A stretch of DNA of 64,000 nt from Bog-756 sp963713625 (GCA_963713625.1 CAVQMN010000006.1:186001-250000); one strand, 5' to 3'; shown: positions 18,547-28,437, counted from the first letter of the stretch. The notes: generated by a model not told the origin, from the sequence alone. Numbers and translations are program-made.

Positions 18547-19125
18547 ATCCCCGACTGCCCCGGATCCCACCGACAGCGATTGCGGAATGACTTCGAATGG
18601 CGTATCCCAAGCACTCTGGTGGGTGCTGGAGTCTGAACCTCCGACGATCTCCGCTTTCCCTCAGCACCGCGGTGAACAGGGTGGCATTGGCCGCTGGATC
18701 CTTCCCACGAGAGATGTCGATTTCGAACCAATGCAACTCCAGAGGCAACGCGACTGGGGGCAGCTGAACATCGTGGGGCACCAAGGGACGACGCATGGAC
18801 GGAGTCCACCCGGGACCCAAGACTGTGGCATGGGGGTCATGGAGGCAAGCTACATCTCCGGCCTAGGACTTCTCGGCGTTCATCAGGATCAGGCCATCGC
18901 CGCAACTCTCACTTACCGTGCCTCCACACCTACCTGCCACCGCTGTGGGGTTGGGGGGCGCTCGTTTGGCTTCGCCGGCACGATGCGCTCGAAGCCTGAG
19001 GCTTCCGACGGTCCCCCGGGAGGATCGACATTGCGAGCCGGCACTCGGGGCTCTGGAACTGTCCCCAAATACTCAGCTCCATAGGCGGCGAGCCACGTGC
19101 AGGTGGGACTGTTGGTCGGCGGCAA
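18547..19125. other. Gap without a recognised gene
   Basis: Nearly 580 bp. Long frames exist on both strands but have no domain, signal or credible ribosome site. A stretch at 18617-18654 looks like the 3' half of a tRNA but cannot fold as one. Confidence 0.35.
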
Positions 19126-19674
19126 TCAGGTGCCGCTCGAAGGTGCGATGGCTGTCGCAAACGTATTCCGTACTCTTCTTGAGCGAACAAAATACCCGAT
19201 GGCGAGCATTCCAGGAAGCGAGTCGACGATCGTTCCGAACGGAGACTTCGCACTGAGGGAGAACCATACAAGCAGGAAGGCGATAGACAGCGCGTTGAAC
19301 ACAATGTTGTGAGTGATCGCTGTCTTCCGTTCCCGAAACATCAAGACGAACAATGCAACCCCATACGTAACCAGGCCAAGGTTGCTGATGACGTAGATCA
19401 GCAATGCCCATAGCGGTATGAAGGAGTGAAGTCCTGCCAGGGAGGGCTTACTGTAGGTGACGACGGAGCCGATGGTGAGCGCGAGGCCGTGCGCGAGCTC
19501 AATCGCCAAGCCGACCACGTAGACCAGCAGCCAACCGCTGATCCCAACGAGCGCAGGCCGAACCTGCGAAGTAGTCCAAAAGCCTCCGGACGTGCTAGGC
19601 GCGGTTTCCTGGCGCCTCAAGCGCAAGAAGTAAACAGTTGCAGCGGCAGCAGCTACAAGAAATACGAACGGCAT
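19126..19674 (-). CDS. DUF2569-like integral membrane protein
   Basis: 182 residues with five hydrophobic stretches. The segment VGISGWLLVYVVGLAIELAH and the closing YFVRSRRVRNTFA strongly resemble DUF2569 proteins, which carry an invariant GGWL start and a final YF-x-S-x-RV-x-x-TF motif. The first stretch (MPFVFLVAAAAATVYFLRL) is an extra N-terminal helix. The role is unknown; the family is common in bacterial inner membranes. Confidence 0.68.
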   Translation of the reverse strand: MPFVFLVAAAAATVYFLRLRRQETAPSTSGGFWTTSQVRPALVGISGWLLVYVVGLAIELAHGLALTIGSVVTYSKPSLAGLHSFIPLWALLIYVISNLGLVTYGVALFVLMFRERKTAITHNIVFNALSIAFLLVWFSLSAKSPFGTIVDSLPGMLAIGYFVRSRRVRNTFATAIAPSSGT

Positions 19675-19911
19675 GGAGAGATCCTAACCGGAGGTCGTCG
19701 TCTGGGTCCGAAGTAGTCAACTCGGGCACGGTGTTCCCCAAGTCAGCCGTGACGGCACCGTCTGAGCTGCGGTGATCGTCTCACATCCAGCTGACCATCC
19801 CCGCTTTGTCGGATTAGGCGCCGAAGACAAATGTGGCAGAAGTGCCGGCCGGTGGCAGGGCATGCTCGGTGTTCAGGGGCATGTTCGCACCGCCTCGGTC
19901 ATAGTGGTGTT

Positions 19912-20385
19912 GTGAACATTGAATACGGAGCCCCACTGCTTCGAGAGTCCGTTGTTTCGAGATGGGTGTTCATAATGATGGCGTCGTTGTGGGCGCTGGG
20001 CGTAGCGATCTTCATCTTCGGCTACCACATCGGCGAACCACACGGCGTACTGACGGTGAACGTCGGTGGCCGCACTTACGCCGGGAATCCGCCCGCTCTG
20101 ACGTTGTATCAAAAGGATGGGGTGATCTGGGAGGTTGCGCTCCTTATCGTGGTATTAGTGATTCTGTCGGGCGCAGTGGACCTTGTCCATCGGACTGTCC
20201 GTCGGCTTACCGCACCTGGCGTTGTAGCGATTGTGGCTGGTGGACTTCTCGTTGCCTACTCGCTGTTCGGGTTCGTCTACGGCCTATTCGGACTTGGCAC
20301 CATCGGCGTCTTGGTGATCCTGTCTGGGCTCCCGATGAGGCCGAGCAGAGCGGACGGCGAAGCATCCCCACACACGGTTGCATAA
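19912..20385 (+). CDS. Small polytopic membrane protein
   Basis: 157 residues from a GTG at 19912. Hydrophobic helices lie at about 20-38 (FIMMASLWALGVAIFIFGY), 75-92 (WEVALLIVVLVILSGAV), 105-122 (GVVAIVAGGLLVAYSLF) and 124-143 (FVYGLFGLGTIGVLVILSG). The first external loop has a VNVGGRTYAGNPP motif. No family is recognised. It is divergent from the DUF2569-like gene, both being small membrane proteins. Confidence 0.55.
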   Translation: MNIEYGAPLLRESVVSRWVFIMMASLWALGVAIFIFGYHIGEPHGVLTVNVGGRTYAGNPPALTLYQKDGVIWEVALLIVVLVILSGAVDLVHRTVRRLTAPGVVAIVAGGLLVAYSLFGFVYGLFGLGTIGVLVILSGLPMRPSRADGEASPHTVA

Positions 20386-20572
20386 GAGCGTGCAGGAAGC
20401 GGCCGATCGGCGACGCTGGTCTGGCGTTTGAGGACAGGATTCTGACCGTTGTGGACCTGTGTCAGTCCGGGCGATCATGGTTTCCATGGATGGGCACAGT
20501 CCAAAGTCCTCCAGGATGAGTTTCTGGCGTTGAGGCGTCGTCGGGATGAGATCGAGGACAGTGCTCCGAGGA

Positions 20573-20881
20573 ATGAAAACGTTCCTCGGGACCTTTGTCT
20601 CTAGGATTCGGGGCCTCGAACCTGAAACTCCCTACGAGGGCTAGCTCGACTTCACGTCTGCGCGTCTCGTGTTCTTTGCAGGTAAAGACAAAGTACCGAG
20701 CAGAGAGATTCCATTCGATGAGATCGTCGATGTGAGGGGCCAGACCCAACCATTGGGAGGTCAACTTGCCCGAGTGGTCCTTGGATCCGGTGGCGAATCT
20801 ACCTTCTTCATGAGCCGTCGCAACCTCGACCTCATTGAGAGGGCAGTCCAATCTCATCGTGATCGCCGAGCTCGCAGCTAG
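20573..20881 (+). pseudogene. PH-like domain protein with in-frame stop
   Basis: A continuous ~103-codon reading from the ATG at 20573 is interrupted by a TAG at 20642-20644. Downstream, LDFTSARLVFFAGKDK, then VPSREIPFDEIVDVRGQ and FFMSRRNLDLIERAVQSH form the second half of a bacterial PH-like domain. Upstream, RGLEPETPYEG fits the first strand. Re-initiation at a GTG at 20669 would lose the N-terminal strands. The single stop suggests a recent pseudogene or a base error (TAC/TAT to TAG). Confidence 0.45.
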
Positions 20882-20924
20882 CCCTCGGCAAATACCCCAT
20901 CCCTTCCTTGTGATAGGGACCCCC

Positions 20925-21254
20925 CTACTGGGCGAGTTCAGGCGCATCCTCAATCGCCCGCCGCACCTTCTGGGCAATACCCAAGCGGTCCAGCAAACGG
21001 ACGAGGCCGAAATAGGTAGCACCGGAACTCACTTCGATCTGAGTGGCATGGGTGCTCGGAGTGATCACGACGTTTGCCCTCGCCAACCCGCGGCCTTTGA
21101 CGAGTAGTGAGTGTTCGTCCGCGCGGACCTGCTTCGTGAACCCTGTCGAGACGGCCGAGGGCACCAGTTCGTAGCGATCGCCGAACTTCGCGCTTAGGAC
21201 CGCTTCAAGATCTTTCGTAGTGACGTTCTCTCGGAATTCCGTGGCAGCGGGCAT
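20925..21254 (-). CDS. Hypothetical small soluble protein
   Basis: 109 residues, no signal or membrane helix. Alternating strands and helices (FRENVTTKDLEAVLSAKFG, NVVITPSTHATQIEVSSGATYFG, LVRLLDRLGIAQKVRRAIED) suggest a compact alpha/beta fold. The ATG at 21254 has a GAGGAGG-like site upstream. No family is recognised and its neighbours give no functional hint. Confidence 0.5.
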   Translation of the reverse strand: MPAATEFRENVTTKDLEAVLSAKFGDRYELVPSAVSTGFTKQVRADEHSLLVKGRGLARANVVITPSTHATQIEVSSGATYFGLVRLLDRLGIAQKVRRAIEDAPELAQ

Positions 21255-21489
21255 ACGGACCCTCCTCGGGCAGCCGAACCGTCTTTGCTGACTATCGTGG
21301 CACCGGGGCTATCCACAGGCCCGAAAGGGCCGGTCGATACCGGTCGGATCACCGCCCCGGTCATTGTGTCAGGGATGCTTGCCTCCCCGTATGCCTCACC
21401 CGGAACGCTGTCCTGCCTGTGAAGAGGCCAAGCGGCGAGCGGAAACCAGAACGTCGGGTCTATGGTCGACTGAGAAGAAGGGGGATCCA

Positions 21490-23040
21490 ATGAGGCGCAT
21501 CTCGGGTCGATTTGGCATTCTGGCGAGCATAGGGTTGCTCCTCGCAACCGTCTTCGCCCTCCCGGCTGGAGCGTCAATAGCTTCGGCGATGACCGTCAAG
21601 ACGACCCACGCCGTTTCAGACTTGGCCGGTGTCAAGTCGCTGGCCAGCGACGGCAACGGGGGCTACTGCGGAGTGCTCACTTCCGGCAAGGTCGACTGTT
21701 GGGGAAAAGGCAACCTTGGCCAGCTCGGCAATGGGAAGTTCTACAGCACGGGCAACCAGGGCTCTGATGTCCCAGTCTCCGTGAAGGGAGTGGGTGGAAC
21801 CGGTGTGCTCAGTGACGTGGCCAGCCTCAGCGACAATGGTGGCGTTGAAGGTGGGGGAGGCTACTGCGCTCTGCTTATCTCAGCCAAGGTCGACTGTTGG
21901 GGCGGTGGGGTTTCACTGCCGACCGCAGTAAAGGGTGTGGGCGGAACGGGCACGCTGGGTGGCGTGGCCCGACTCATTGGCTTCGGTGACGGCTACTGCG
22001 CCCTGCTCTCCTCGGCAAAAGTGGATTGTTGGGGTGACGGCCAGGACGGCGAACTCGGAAACGGATCCTTCAACTACAGCGCCAGTGTGCCGGTTACCGT
22101 CGTAGGAGTCAGTGGCACGGGCACACTGACGAGCGTGGTCAGCGTAGTCAGCAATGATCAAATGAGCGGCGGTGACGAACCCAGCATCTGTGCCGGACTG
22201 AGCACGGGGAAGGTCGACTGCTGGGGCTACGGCACTTACGGTGAACTCGGCAACGGAAGGTTCTATACGGCAAGTCCCTATGGCTCAGCCGTTCCCGTGG
22301 CCGTCGACGGGCTCAGTGGTGTGGCGAGCCTCATTGGTGAACCGGACGGCAATTATTGTGCCCTGCTGGCGTCCGGCAAGGTCGACTGTTGGGGGTATGG
22401 CGACTCCGGCCAGCTCGGGAACGGTGTGTTCTATACCTCTGGCAATCAAGCCTCCGCCCTCCCCGTGGCCGTCAAGAGCGTGGGTGGAAGGGGCACCTTG
22501 ACGGACGTGTCCAGTCTCGGTGGGGAGGGTCAAGATGGCGGGTACTGCGCCCTTCTCACTTCCCACCAGGTGGATTGCTGGGGCTCTGGCATCAATGGTG
22601 CGCTAGGGAATGGGAAGTACTACGCGTCCGGTCCCCATGGTTCAGCCGTCCCTGTCGACGTAGTGGCGTTGACCGGAACAGGCACTCTGGGCAACGTAAA
22701 GGACATCGCCGATGCCAACGACAACAGCTACTGTGCTCGGCTCTCTTCGGCCAAGGTGAACTGCTGGGGATATGGTCAGTTCGGCGAGATGGGGAACGGC
22801 AGGTTCTATGAAAATGACGATCAGGGATCTGGGATCCCGGTCTCGGTGAAGGGTATAGATGGAACCGGGACTCTCACAAGTGTGTCCAGCCTCACCAGTG
22901 ACGGAACCGCCAGCTACTGTGCAATCGTTAGCGGACGGGTTGCCTGCTGGGGCTATGGAGAGTCCGGCCAAATAGGCGACGGGTCCTTCTACAGTGCTTA
23001 CCCCAATGGGATCGACGTCCCTAAGGCTGTGCTCTCGTAA
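21490..23040 (+). CDS. Secreted RCC1-type repeat protein
   Basis: 516 residues from the ATG at 21490, behind AAGGGGG. A signal peptide (FGILASIGLLLATVFALPAGASIASA) is followed by eight RCC1-like repeats of about 50-60 residues, each with the core YCALL-x3-KVDCWG-x4-GxLGNG and two cysteines. Repeat 2 is shortened (VDCWGGGVSLP). RCC1 repeats build a beta-propeller; the regular C-x7-10-C pairs suggest disulfides in an exported protein. Such bacterial RCC1 proteins are usually cell-surface and of unknown ligand. Confidence 0.85.
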   Translation: MRRISGRFGILASIGLLLATVFALPAGASIASAMTVKTTHAVSDLAGVKSLASDGNGGYCGVLTSGKVDCWGKGNLGQLGNGKFYSTGNQGSDVPVSVKGVGGTGVLSDVASLSDNGGVEGGGGYCALLISAKVDCWGGGVSLPTAVKGVGGTGTLGGVARLIGFGDGYCALLSSAKVDCWGDGQDGELGNGSFNYSASVPVTVVGVSGTGTLTSVVSVVSNDQMSGGDEPSICAGLSTGKVDCWGYGTYGELGNGRFYTASPYGSAVPVAVDGLSGVASLIGEPDGNYCALLASGKVDCWGYGDSGQLGNGVFYTSGNQASALPVAVKSVGGRGTLTDVSSLGGEGQDGGYCALLTSHQVDCWGSGINGALGNGKYYASGPHGSAVPVDVVALTGTGTLGNVKDIADANDNSYCARLSSAKVNCWGYGQFGEMGNGRFYENDDQGSGIPVSVKGIDGTGTLTSVSSLTSDGTASYCAIVSGRVACWGYGESGQIGDGSFYSAYPNGIDVPKAVLS

Positions 23041-23170
23041 GTACCCATGCGCATGAATGTGTCGGTCGGTGGTAGTAGATAATGCCCTGCCGATCCGGCG
23101 ATAGGTGACACCCTTCGGACCGGGATTAGGGGACGCGTGATATGGGGCGTCACTCGTACGCGCGTTCTGC

Positions 23171-23803
23171 GTGGCCCGCGCTCTGGCAATATGGCGCCAG
23201 AGCGGGCAATATGCGCTCGTGTATCCCGATCGAGACCTCGCGTCCGATGCAAGGGGCCCGACCCTGCGGACTCAACGCCTCGTGTTGCGGCGTTGGCGCG
23301 CCGAAGACCTAGCACCCTTTGCCGAGCTCAACGCCGATCCCGACGTAATGGCGCACATGCAGAAGACCATGAGCCGAGAGGAGAGCGACGCATTCGTGGC
23401 GCGCATCGAGGAGGAGTTCGACGACTGCGGTTTCGGTCTGTGGGCCGTCGAGGCGCCGAACCACTCGCCGTTCATTGGCTTTGTCGGGTTGCACCGAGTG
23501 CCGTTTGACGCTCCCTTCACGCCTGCGGTCGAAGTCGGATGGCGCCTAGCCCGCGAGCACTGGGGCTATGGATTCGTGACCGAGGCGGCTCGTAGTGCGG
23601 TTCGCTACGGACTCGAAGAGGTCGGTCTTGACGAGATCGTTTCTTTCACCAACCCAGACAACGTCCGGTCGTGGAAGGTAATGGAACGCCTCGGCATGAT
23701 TCGTGATCCGGCGTCGGACTTCGAGCACCCCAACGTTCCAACGGGACACTGGCTCCGTCCCCATATCTTCTACAGATTTCCGCCTGCGGCTCCGCCGCCG
23801 TAG
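23171..23803 (+). CDS. GNAT acetyltransferase (RimJ/RimL-like)
   Basis: Up to 210 residues. The conserved part begins LRTQRLVLRRWRAEDLAPFAEL, continues GFVGLHRVPF and VEVGWRLAREHWGYGFVTEAARSAV (acetyl-CoA-binding motif A region) and ends VSFTNPDNVRSWKVMERLGM. This is the RimJ/RimL-type Acetyltransf_3 group, which acetylates N-termini or amines of small molecules. The start is uncertain: GTG at 23171 or GTG at 23219. A CTCTGGC-N8-GCCAGAG dyad at 23181-23202 would lie upstream of the later start. Confidence 0.85.
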   Translation: MARALAIWRQSGQYALVYPDRDLASDARGPTLRTQRLVLRRWRAEDLAPFAELNADPDVMAHMQKTMSREESDAFVARIEEEFDDCGFGLWAVEAPNHSPFIGFVGLHRVPFDAPFTPAVEVGWRLAREHWGYGFVTEAARSAVRYGLEEVGLDEIVSFTNPDNVRSWKVMERLGMIRDPASDFEHPNVPTGHWLRPHIFYRFPPAAPPP

Positions 23804-23967
23804 CGCCCGATCTGCCGTTCGGCGCCTGTTGAAGACATGCAGATCCGAGCAGAACGAGCGCCCATAACGCGCAGCGAAACCGGCAGCGAGGGGTATCCCT
23901 ATCGTGCCTGGTTGAGGGATACCCCAAAAGGGTTCACAACCGTCGGACTATGGCAACGTCATCCCGC

Positions 23968-24252
23968 TTACTCAACTGGCGACACCACTGATTGCTCCTG
24001 AGCCACGAGGGGTGACTTGGGTGGATACCAGGGACCGTCCGAAGGTTCCCACCAACCTGGCGCCCCTGACGTGAACGGCGGGGGCATTTCCGACTCGGTC
24101 GTCGAGGGCACCGGCCTTGGTCCCGACCCCTCATCATGAAGTGCTTCCGAATCGGTTAGATGGTCCCGACGCCAATCGGCGAGTGGCTGAGGTGGATACC
24201 ACTCTCCGTCGCAGGCTAGCCACCACCCGTTACCTTGTTTGAAATCGCCCAT
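23968..24252 (-). CDS. Small protein with two WYPP motifs (DUF2510-like)
   Basis: 94 residues with two copies of the motif GWW-x3-DG-x-WYPP (GWWLACDGEWYPP near residue 9, GWWEPSDGPWYPP near 66), joined by an acidic linker. This motif is typical of actinobacterial DUF2510-like tails, normally found beside membrane proteins. Here the motif pair stands alone and no membrane helix is present. Start ATG at 24252. Function is unknown; protein or lipid docking is a guess. Confidence 0.65.
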   Translation of the reverse strand: MGDFKQGNGWWLACDGEWYPPQPLADWRRDHLTDSEALHDEGSGPRPVPSTTESEMPPPFTSGAPGWWEPSDGPWYPPKSPLVAQEQSVVSPVE

Positions 24253-24802
24253 TGAGCCCCCCTCAAAAGCAACCGCCTGGCACAGATTCTACATCTCGAG
24301 TGTGCGCCGTTCACATTCGAGAGAACAGGAGTGCCCGGTTCGAGTAAGAGATTGCTTCGGCTCTCGATCCCATACCGAGTTGGTTGAGCAGCAATACAGC
24401 TGAAGGGTGAAGAAATGCCGGATCACTCGGCGGGTAGCAGCCTGACTCGGATGATCACCGAGTCATCCTGACCATTGCTCCGAGATTCCCGATGACGATG
24501 TAACCGCCACGGGACATGTTCTTAAGTTCCGACATTGCTCCTCCTCGATTGACCAACGGAGGAGATAGGCCGTCACCTACCTTCCGCCCGAAGGTGAGAG
24601 CAACGGTCAACCCTCGTGTTGTACTCGTGCTGATGTGTCACGTCTGTGACTTCGACTCCCCCTTTTCCACGACGCCCAATCGTGCCGGTCGGTGGCAGGA
24701 ATAACCGCCACCGACACGGTGCTCGGGACACCAAAGGGAGTGACGACGGAACCAGAGCGCCCGCGCGCTCTCGTCTCCTGTGGCAGTACCTTTCGAAGAC
24801 GA
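24253..24802. other. Mostly non-coding gap
   Basis: About 550 bp between two minus-strand genes. The only protein-like item is the tiny reading at 24423-24535. The remainder shows no feature I can support. Confidence 0.35.
24423..24535 (-). pseudogene. Tiny ORF, possibly frameshifted (~37 aa)
   Basis: An excellent ribosome site (GAGGAGGAGC) precedes the ATG at 24535, giving MSELKNMSRGGYIVIGNLG and a stop at 24455 (26 aa). The next frame continues with SNGQDDSVIIRVRLLPAE and stops at 24423. One added base near 24478 would join them into a ~37-residue product. It could equally be a short leader or micro-protein read as it stands. No family is recognised. Confidence 0.3.
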
Positions 24803-26689
24803 CTACCGATGGTGGGGCCCGAGGCAGAAGTAGGCACTGAGTGGGCCCACGACATCGGAGGCGGGAGCCTTCGGAGGAGGGGCCAGCAGGCAATGGGTGG
24901 CGATCCATGTGATCCGAGGATCTGTGCTCGCACGTGCAACCAGTACCAGGTGGAATCGGCCCAAGGCCACCATCCTCCAAATGCCTGCCACCGTGGGCGA
25001 AGGGGCCGTGCCGGTGTAGCCACCGATCGGTAGCACCTCCTGGCCGGTGGCGAAGACGAACGGCGCCGCCAGCACCGAAGTCTGGGTGGCCATGAGGTCG
25101 GACGCGTCGTTCCTCACTGCTTCGATTTGGGGCAGCGCGGAGACCGATTTCAGCGGTGCTCCGAAGAAATTTCTGGTGAATGCGGTGACGGCCGTGGGTT
25201 GGAAGGGCGTATCGAATGCCCCGAGCGTGTTGGCAACCACGGACGCGGTGGCCACCGCTGGGACCACGATTATCGCGGCACCAGCGAGAGTCAGGCCCAG
25301 CACGGTTCCCGCGGCTCCGAGCCGCAGGCTGAGCGCGACGACAATCAGGACGCCGGCGGCGATGCCCAGGCCGAGGACGGTCGGGGCGAGCCAGCCCGGC
25401 AGCCCGGTACCTGAGCTGGGCAGGAGCCAATAGGCATAGGCCGATGACAAGAGGACTGCACTCAGCAAGGCCATCTGGGTAGCAAAGGCGCGCCGGTCGA
25501 CCCAAGCCAGGCTCCCTCCGATTCCGATGAGACCGGCAAGGGCAGGCGACAGAACTGCCAGATAGTACGAGTTGATGGAGGGACTGGCGCCGAGCAGGGT
25601 GCCAAAGGCAAGGAGCCATGTTCCCCACAGGACAATGCCGGCGCGGACCAGGTCGGTCCGGGGCCGTCGTCGACGGCCCAACAGTCCCGCCACCACGACC
25701 ACCAGCGCCGGCGGGATCAACCACCCGGTGTCCAATCCGTATGGGGCGATCAGCAGCCGGTTCCACGCTGGGGGGAGAGGGGGCGCTTCGAGGACAGGAA
25801 TGTGAAGGGTCCGCCCCAGCTGGACATTGGGAGACGGCTGTCCGACGCGACCGAAGCCGTTGTAGTCGAACACCTGCTCGAAAACAGAGTTGTGCTGGCT
25901 CCCATCGACATACGGGCGTTCCGCTGAGGGGGTCAGTGTGACAAAGACCATCCAACTCAAGGAAACTGCAGCCGCCACCACGACCATCCCAGTCAGCCGG
26001 AGCATCCGCGACCACACGCCTGTCGAGGAAGCCACCAGGTAGGTGATGGCTAGGACTGGAATCACCAACCATGCCTCGATCATCTTGGCCTGGAAGGCCA
26101 GGCCCACCCAGACGCCGGTCAAGAGGAGGCTGTACCGACGTTCCATGATCAAGGCGGTGACCGTCGAATCGGCGGCCAGGACCAGCAACAAGATGAGCAA
26201 GGTGTCCGAGATGTTGCCGCGGTCCAGGGTTACGGTGGCCGGCGACAGGGTAAGGATCGCAGCCGCGGCGATTCCCGCAACCGGGCCCGCCAAGCGCCGA
26301 ACGGCCCGATAGAGGACCAGCACGGTGAGTGCACCCTCAATCACCTGCGGCAGTGCCACGACCCAGGTGTGCGCGCCGAAGAGCCGAACCGAAAGCGCCT
26401 GAACCCACAGCGCACCAGGGAGTTTGTCGACGGATATGGTTCCTGCGGGGTCGAAGGCAGCGAAGACGAAGTTGTGCCAGCTCATCGACATACTCCGAGC
26501 GGCTGCGGCGTAAAAGATCTCGGTACTCGAGCCCATCCGCCATCCGTAGAGGACACCGGCAAGCGCTGCCAGACAGAGGAGGGCCGGTCGAGCCCATCCC
26601 GGTTGGTCAGCCGGTGACCGCCATATCGACAGGCGTCGTTGCCAGACTCGATCGGCGGCGGAGGTCTCCCCGATCTCCGATCTCATCAC
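24803..26689 (-). CDS. Family 39-type glycosyltransferase (ArnT/PMT-like membrane protein)
   Basis: 628 residues with about a dozen membrane helices. The first external loop has SWHNFVFAAFDPAGTISVDK, with an acidic residue in the catalytic loop position of GT39 enzymes, followed by PGALWVQALSVRLFG. The central LTLSPATVTLDRGNISDTLL loop is typical of the ArnT/PMT_2 group. These enzymes transfer sugars from polyprenyl-phosphate donors to lipids or proteins at the outer face of the membrane. The C-terminal ~170 residues form an external domain. It is unlinked to other envelope genes here. Confidence 0.8.
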   Translation of the reverse strand: MMRSEIGETSAADRVWQRRLSIWRSPADQPGWARPALLCLAALAGVLYGWRMGSSTEIFYAAAARSMSMSWHNFVFAAFDPAGTISVDKLPGALWVQALSVRLFGAHTWVVALPQVIEGALTVLVLYRAVRRLAGPVAGIAAAAILTLSPATVTLDRGNISDTLLILLLVLAADSTVTALIMERRYSLLLTGVWVGLAFQAKMIEAWLVIPVLAITYLVASSTGVWSRMLRLTGMVVVAAAVSLSWMVFVTLTPSAERPYVDGSQHNSVFEQVFDYNGFGRVGQPSPNVQLGRTLHIPVLEAPPLPPAWNRLLIAPYGLDTGWLIPPALVVVVAGLLGRRRRPRTDLVRAGIVLWGTWLLAFGTLLGASPSINSYYLAVLSPALAGLIGIGGSLAWVDRRAFATQMALLSAVLLSSAYAYWLLPSSGTGLPGWLAPTVLGLGIAAGVLIVVALSLRLGAAGTVLGLTLAGAAIIVVPAVATASVVANTLGAFDTPFQPTAVTAFTRNFFGAPLKSVSALPQIEAVRNDASDLMATQTSVLAAPFVFATGQEVLPIGGYTGTAPSPTVAGIWRMVALGRFHLVLVARASTDPRITWIATHCLLAPPPKAPASDVVGPLSAYFCLGPHHR

Positions 26690-27216
26690 CCCCTCATCTT
26701 GTCAGCACCACATCCCGCCGCAATAATTGTGCGACGGCCTTGGGCTCAGGGGCCGAGGGTCACGTCGACAAGCGCCCGAGGACGCAGGTGATGTGGGGCA
26801 GAATGAGGTGGTCCTGAGGCGTGCTGCGGTCCGGCCCACCACGCGGCAACGCTGCGATCGGGAATCGGCTCAAACTCCAGATCATCAGCCTCTAGCTGAT
26901 CGACTCCAAAAGGGAGACCAACATCCTCGGTGACCGGAATGAACGGATATGAGGGAGGTCGAACCGGAGGATCGTCTGTGGACTCCGTATAGCCGTCCCG
27001 TACGAGCCTCGAGGGAACCCGTCAGATATCCAACGAAGATCATGGACTCCGAAGGGATCCAAGTACCAACCCTCTACGGATGATTTCGTCGTCCGAGGAG
27101 GGCGGGATTTTCCGAGTCACCGGCCATCGCCATGGGCCCAAACCTTACCCATGTAGGCGGCCCCCACGGCCGGTGCAGGGGGACAGCCCAGGGGCAGCAG
27201 TGGCAAACTCGCAGTC
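26690..27216. other. Non-coding gap between divergent genes
   Basis: About 527 bp separating the glycosyltransferase and P450 starts. Probably holds their promoters; no RNA motif, strong dyad or convincing small gene was seen. Confidence 0.35.
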
Positions 27217-28437
27217 ATGGGCTCCACAATCTCGGGAACGCAGCTCCTCGAACCAGCCGTGATCAACGAGCCTTACGGCTTCTATGGCGAGTTACGGTCG
27301 GCTACGCCGGTGTGGGAAGTGCCCGGCACGGGGATCTTCACCGTGGCCACATTCCAATTACTCGCTGAGGCTGCCGGCCGAGTGGAGGACTTTTCGTCGA
27401 ACTTGAACTGTCTTCTCTACCGTGACGACCAGGGTATGCCTTGTCGGCTCCCTTTCAACGATGTGGGAGTCCAGGCTCTGGCCACAGCAGATCCCCCGGA
27501 GCATGCAATGCACCGTGACACTGTCTTCCCTGAACTTGTGGCCAAGCGCATGGCTGCTCTGGAACCTGACATTGTGGAGATTGCCGAGGAGTGCGTGGAC
27601 CGGGCGCTCAACGAAGGGTCTGTGGATTTCATGACAGCCATCGGCAACGTCGTGCCCATCACGATGATCAGCCGCCTCATCGGATTCCGTGACAGTGACC
27701 TCGATCAGTTGTTGAATGCGGCCTTTGACTCGACCGCCATGCTGGGATCAGCACTGACATACGAGGAGTTGGTCGCCCACATCGCCCGGACCGGGGAAAT
27801 CGGGGAGTGGATTGCCATTCAACTCTCAGCGGCAATGAGTGAGCCGATGGATGACCTCCTCGGGGCCGTCGCCCAGGGCATCAGGAGTCAGGCACTCTCC
27901 GAAGTTCAGGGCTACGCCATTCTCCACACGCTGCTCAGCGCCGGCGGTGAGTCCACTACGAGCCTGATTGGGAATGCTGTCCGCATGTTGGCTGAACATC
28001 GAGACCTTCAAGATCAACTGCGTAAAGACCCTGCGTTGATCCCGATGTTCGTGGAGGAGGCTCTCCGGTTGGAGCCACCTTTCCGCTATCACATGCGCTC
28101 CGTGCCAAACGACACCGAACTCGGCGGCGTCGAGATCCCGGCGGGAGCAACGGTCCTACTGCTCTGGGGTGCCGCCAACCGTGATCCAGCCGTGTTTGAT
28201 CATCCCGAGACGATCGACCTGACTCGGCAAGTACCCCGCCGACATGTTGCGTTTGGCCGAGGGATCCATCACTGCGTTGGGGCACCTCTCGCTCGGGTTG
28301 AAGCTAGGAACGTCCTCGGTGTCCTGCTGAACCGAGCGAGCGCCATCACGCTTGATCCTCAGCACCCACCGAGGTGGGTCAACAGCCTCATGGTGCGTCG
28401 TCATGAGGAGCTGCCTGTGGTCCTTGTGGCCTCCTGA
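27217..28437 (+). CDS. Cytochrome P450
   Basis: 406 residues, the length of bacterial soluble P450s. The I-helix oxygen-activating segment is LLSAGGESTTSLIG, the K-helix ExxR is EEALRLEPPF, and the heme loop is FGRGIHHCVGAPLAR with Cys353 as thiolate ligand. ADPPEHAMHRDTVFPEL is the conserved C-helix region. It hydroxylates a small substrate using electrons from ferredoxin; no ferredoxin gene is adjacent. The I-helix has Gly-Glu where Gly-x-Asp/Glu-Thr is usual, which is acceptable. The substrate is not predictable. Confidence 0.93.
   Translation: MGSTISGTQLLEPAVINEPYGFYGELRSATPVWEVPGTGIFTVATFQLLAEAAGRVEDFSSNLNCLLYRDDQGMPCRLPFNDVGVQALATADPPEHAMHRDTVFPELVAKRMAALEPDIVEIAEECVDRALNEGSVDFMTAIGNVVPITMISRLIGFRDSDLDQLLNAAFDSTAMLGSALTYEELVAHIARTGEIGEWIAIQLSAAMSEPMDDLLGAVAQGIRSQALSEVQGYAILHTLLSAGGESTTSLIGNAVRMLAEHRDLQDQLRKDPALIPMFVEEALRLEPPFRYHMRSVPNDTELGGVEIPAGATVLLLWGAANRDPAVFDHPETIDLTRQVPRRHVAFGRGIHHCVGAPLARVEARNVLGVLLNRASAITLDPQHPPRWVNSLMVRRHEELPVVLVAS

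Noticed and set aside
18617..18654. Sequence resembling the 3' half of tRNA-Val in the same orientation, as if an attachment-site copy marking an island that ends at the tRNA at 39.8 kb
   Set aside because: The match needs gaps, the T-loop is broken, no integrase lies between, and the core gene glyA falls inside the proposed island. Chance similarity to a conserved T arm is likelier.
17738..19084. 448-codon plus-strand frame across the lipoprotein gene
   Set aside because: It is in another frame from the clear lipobox protein and shows no domain, Cys pattern or ribosome site.
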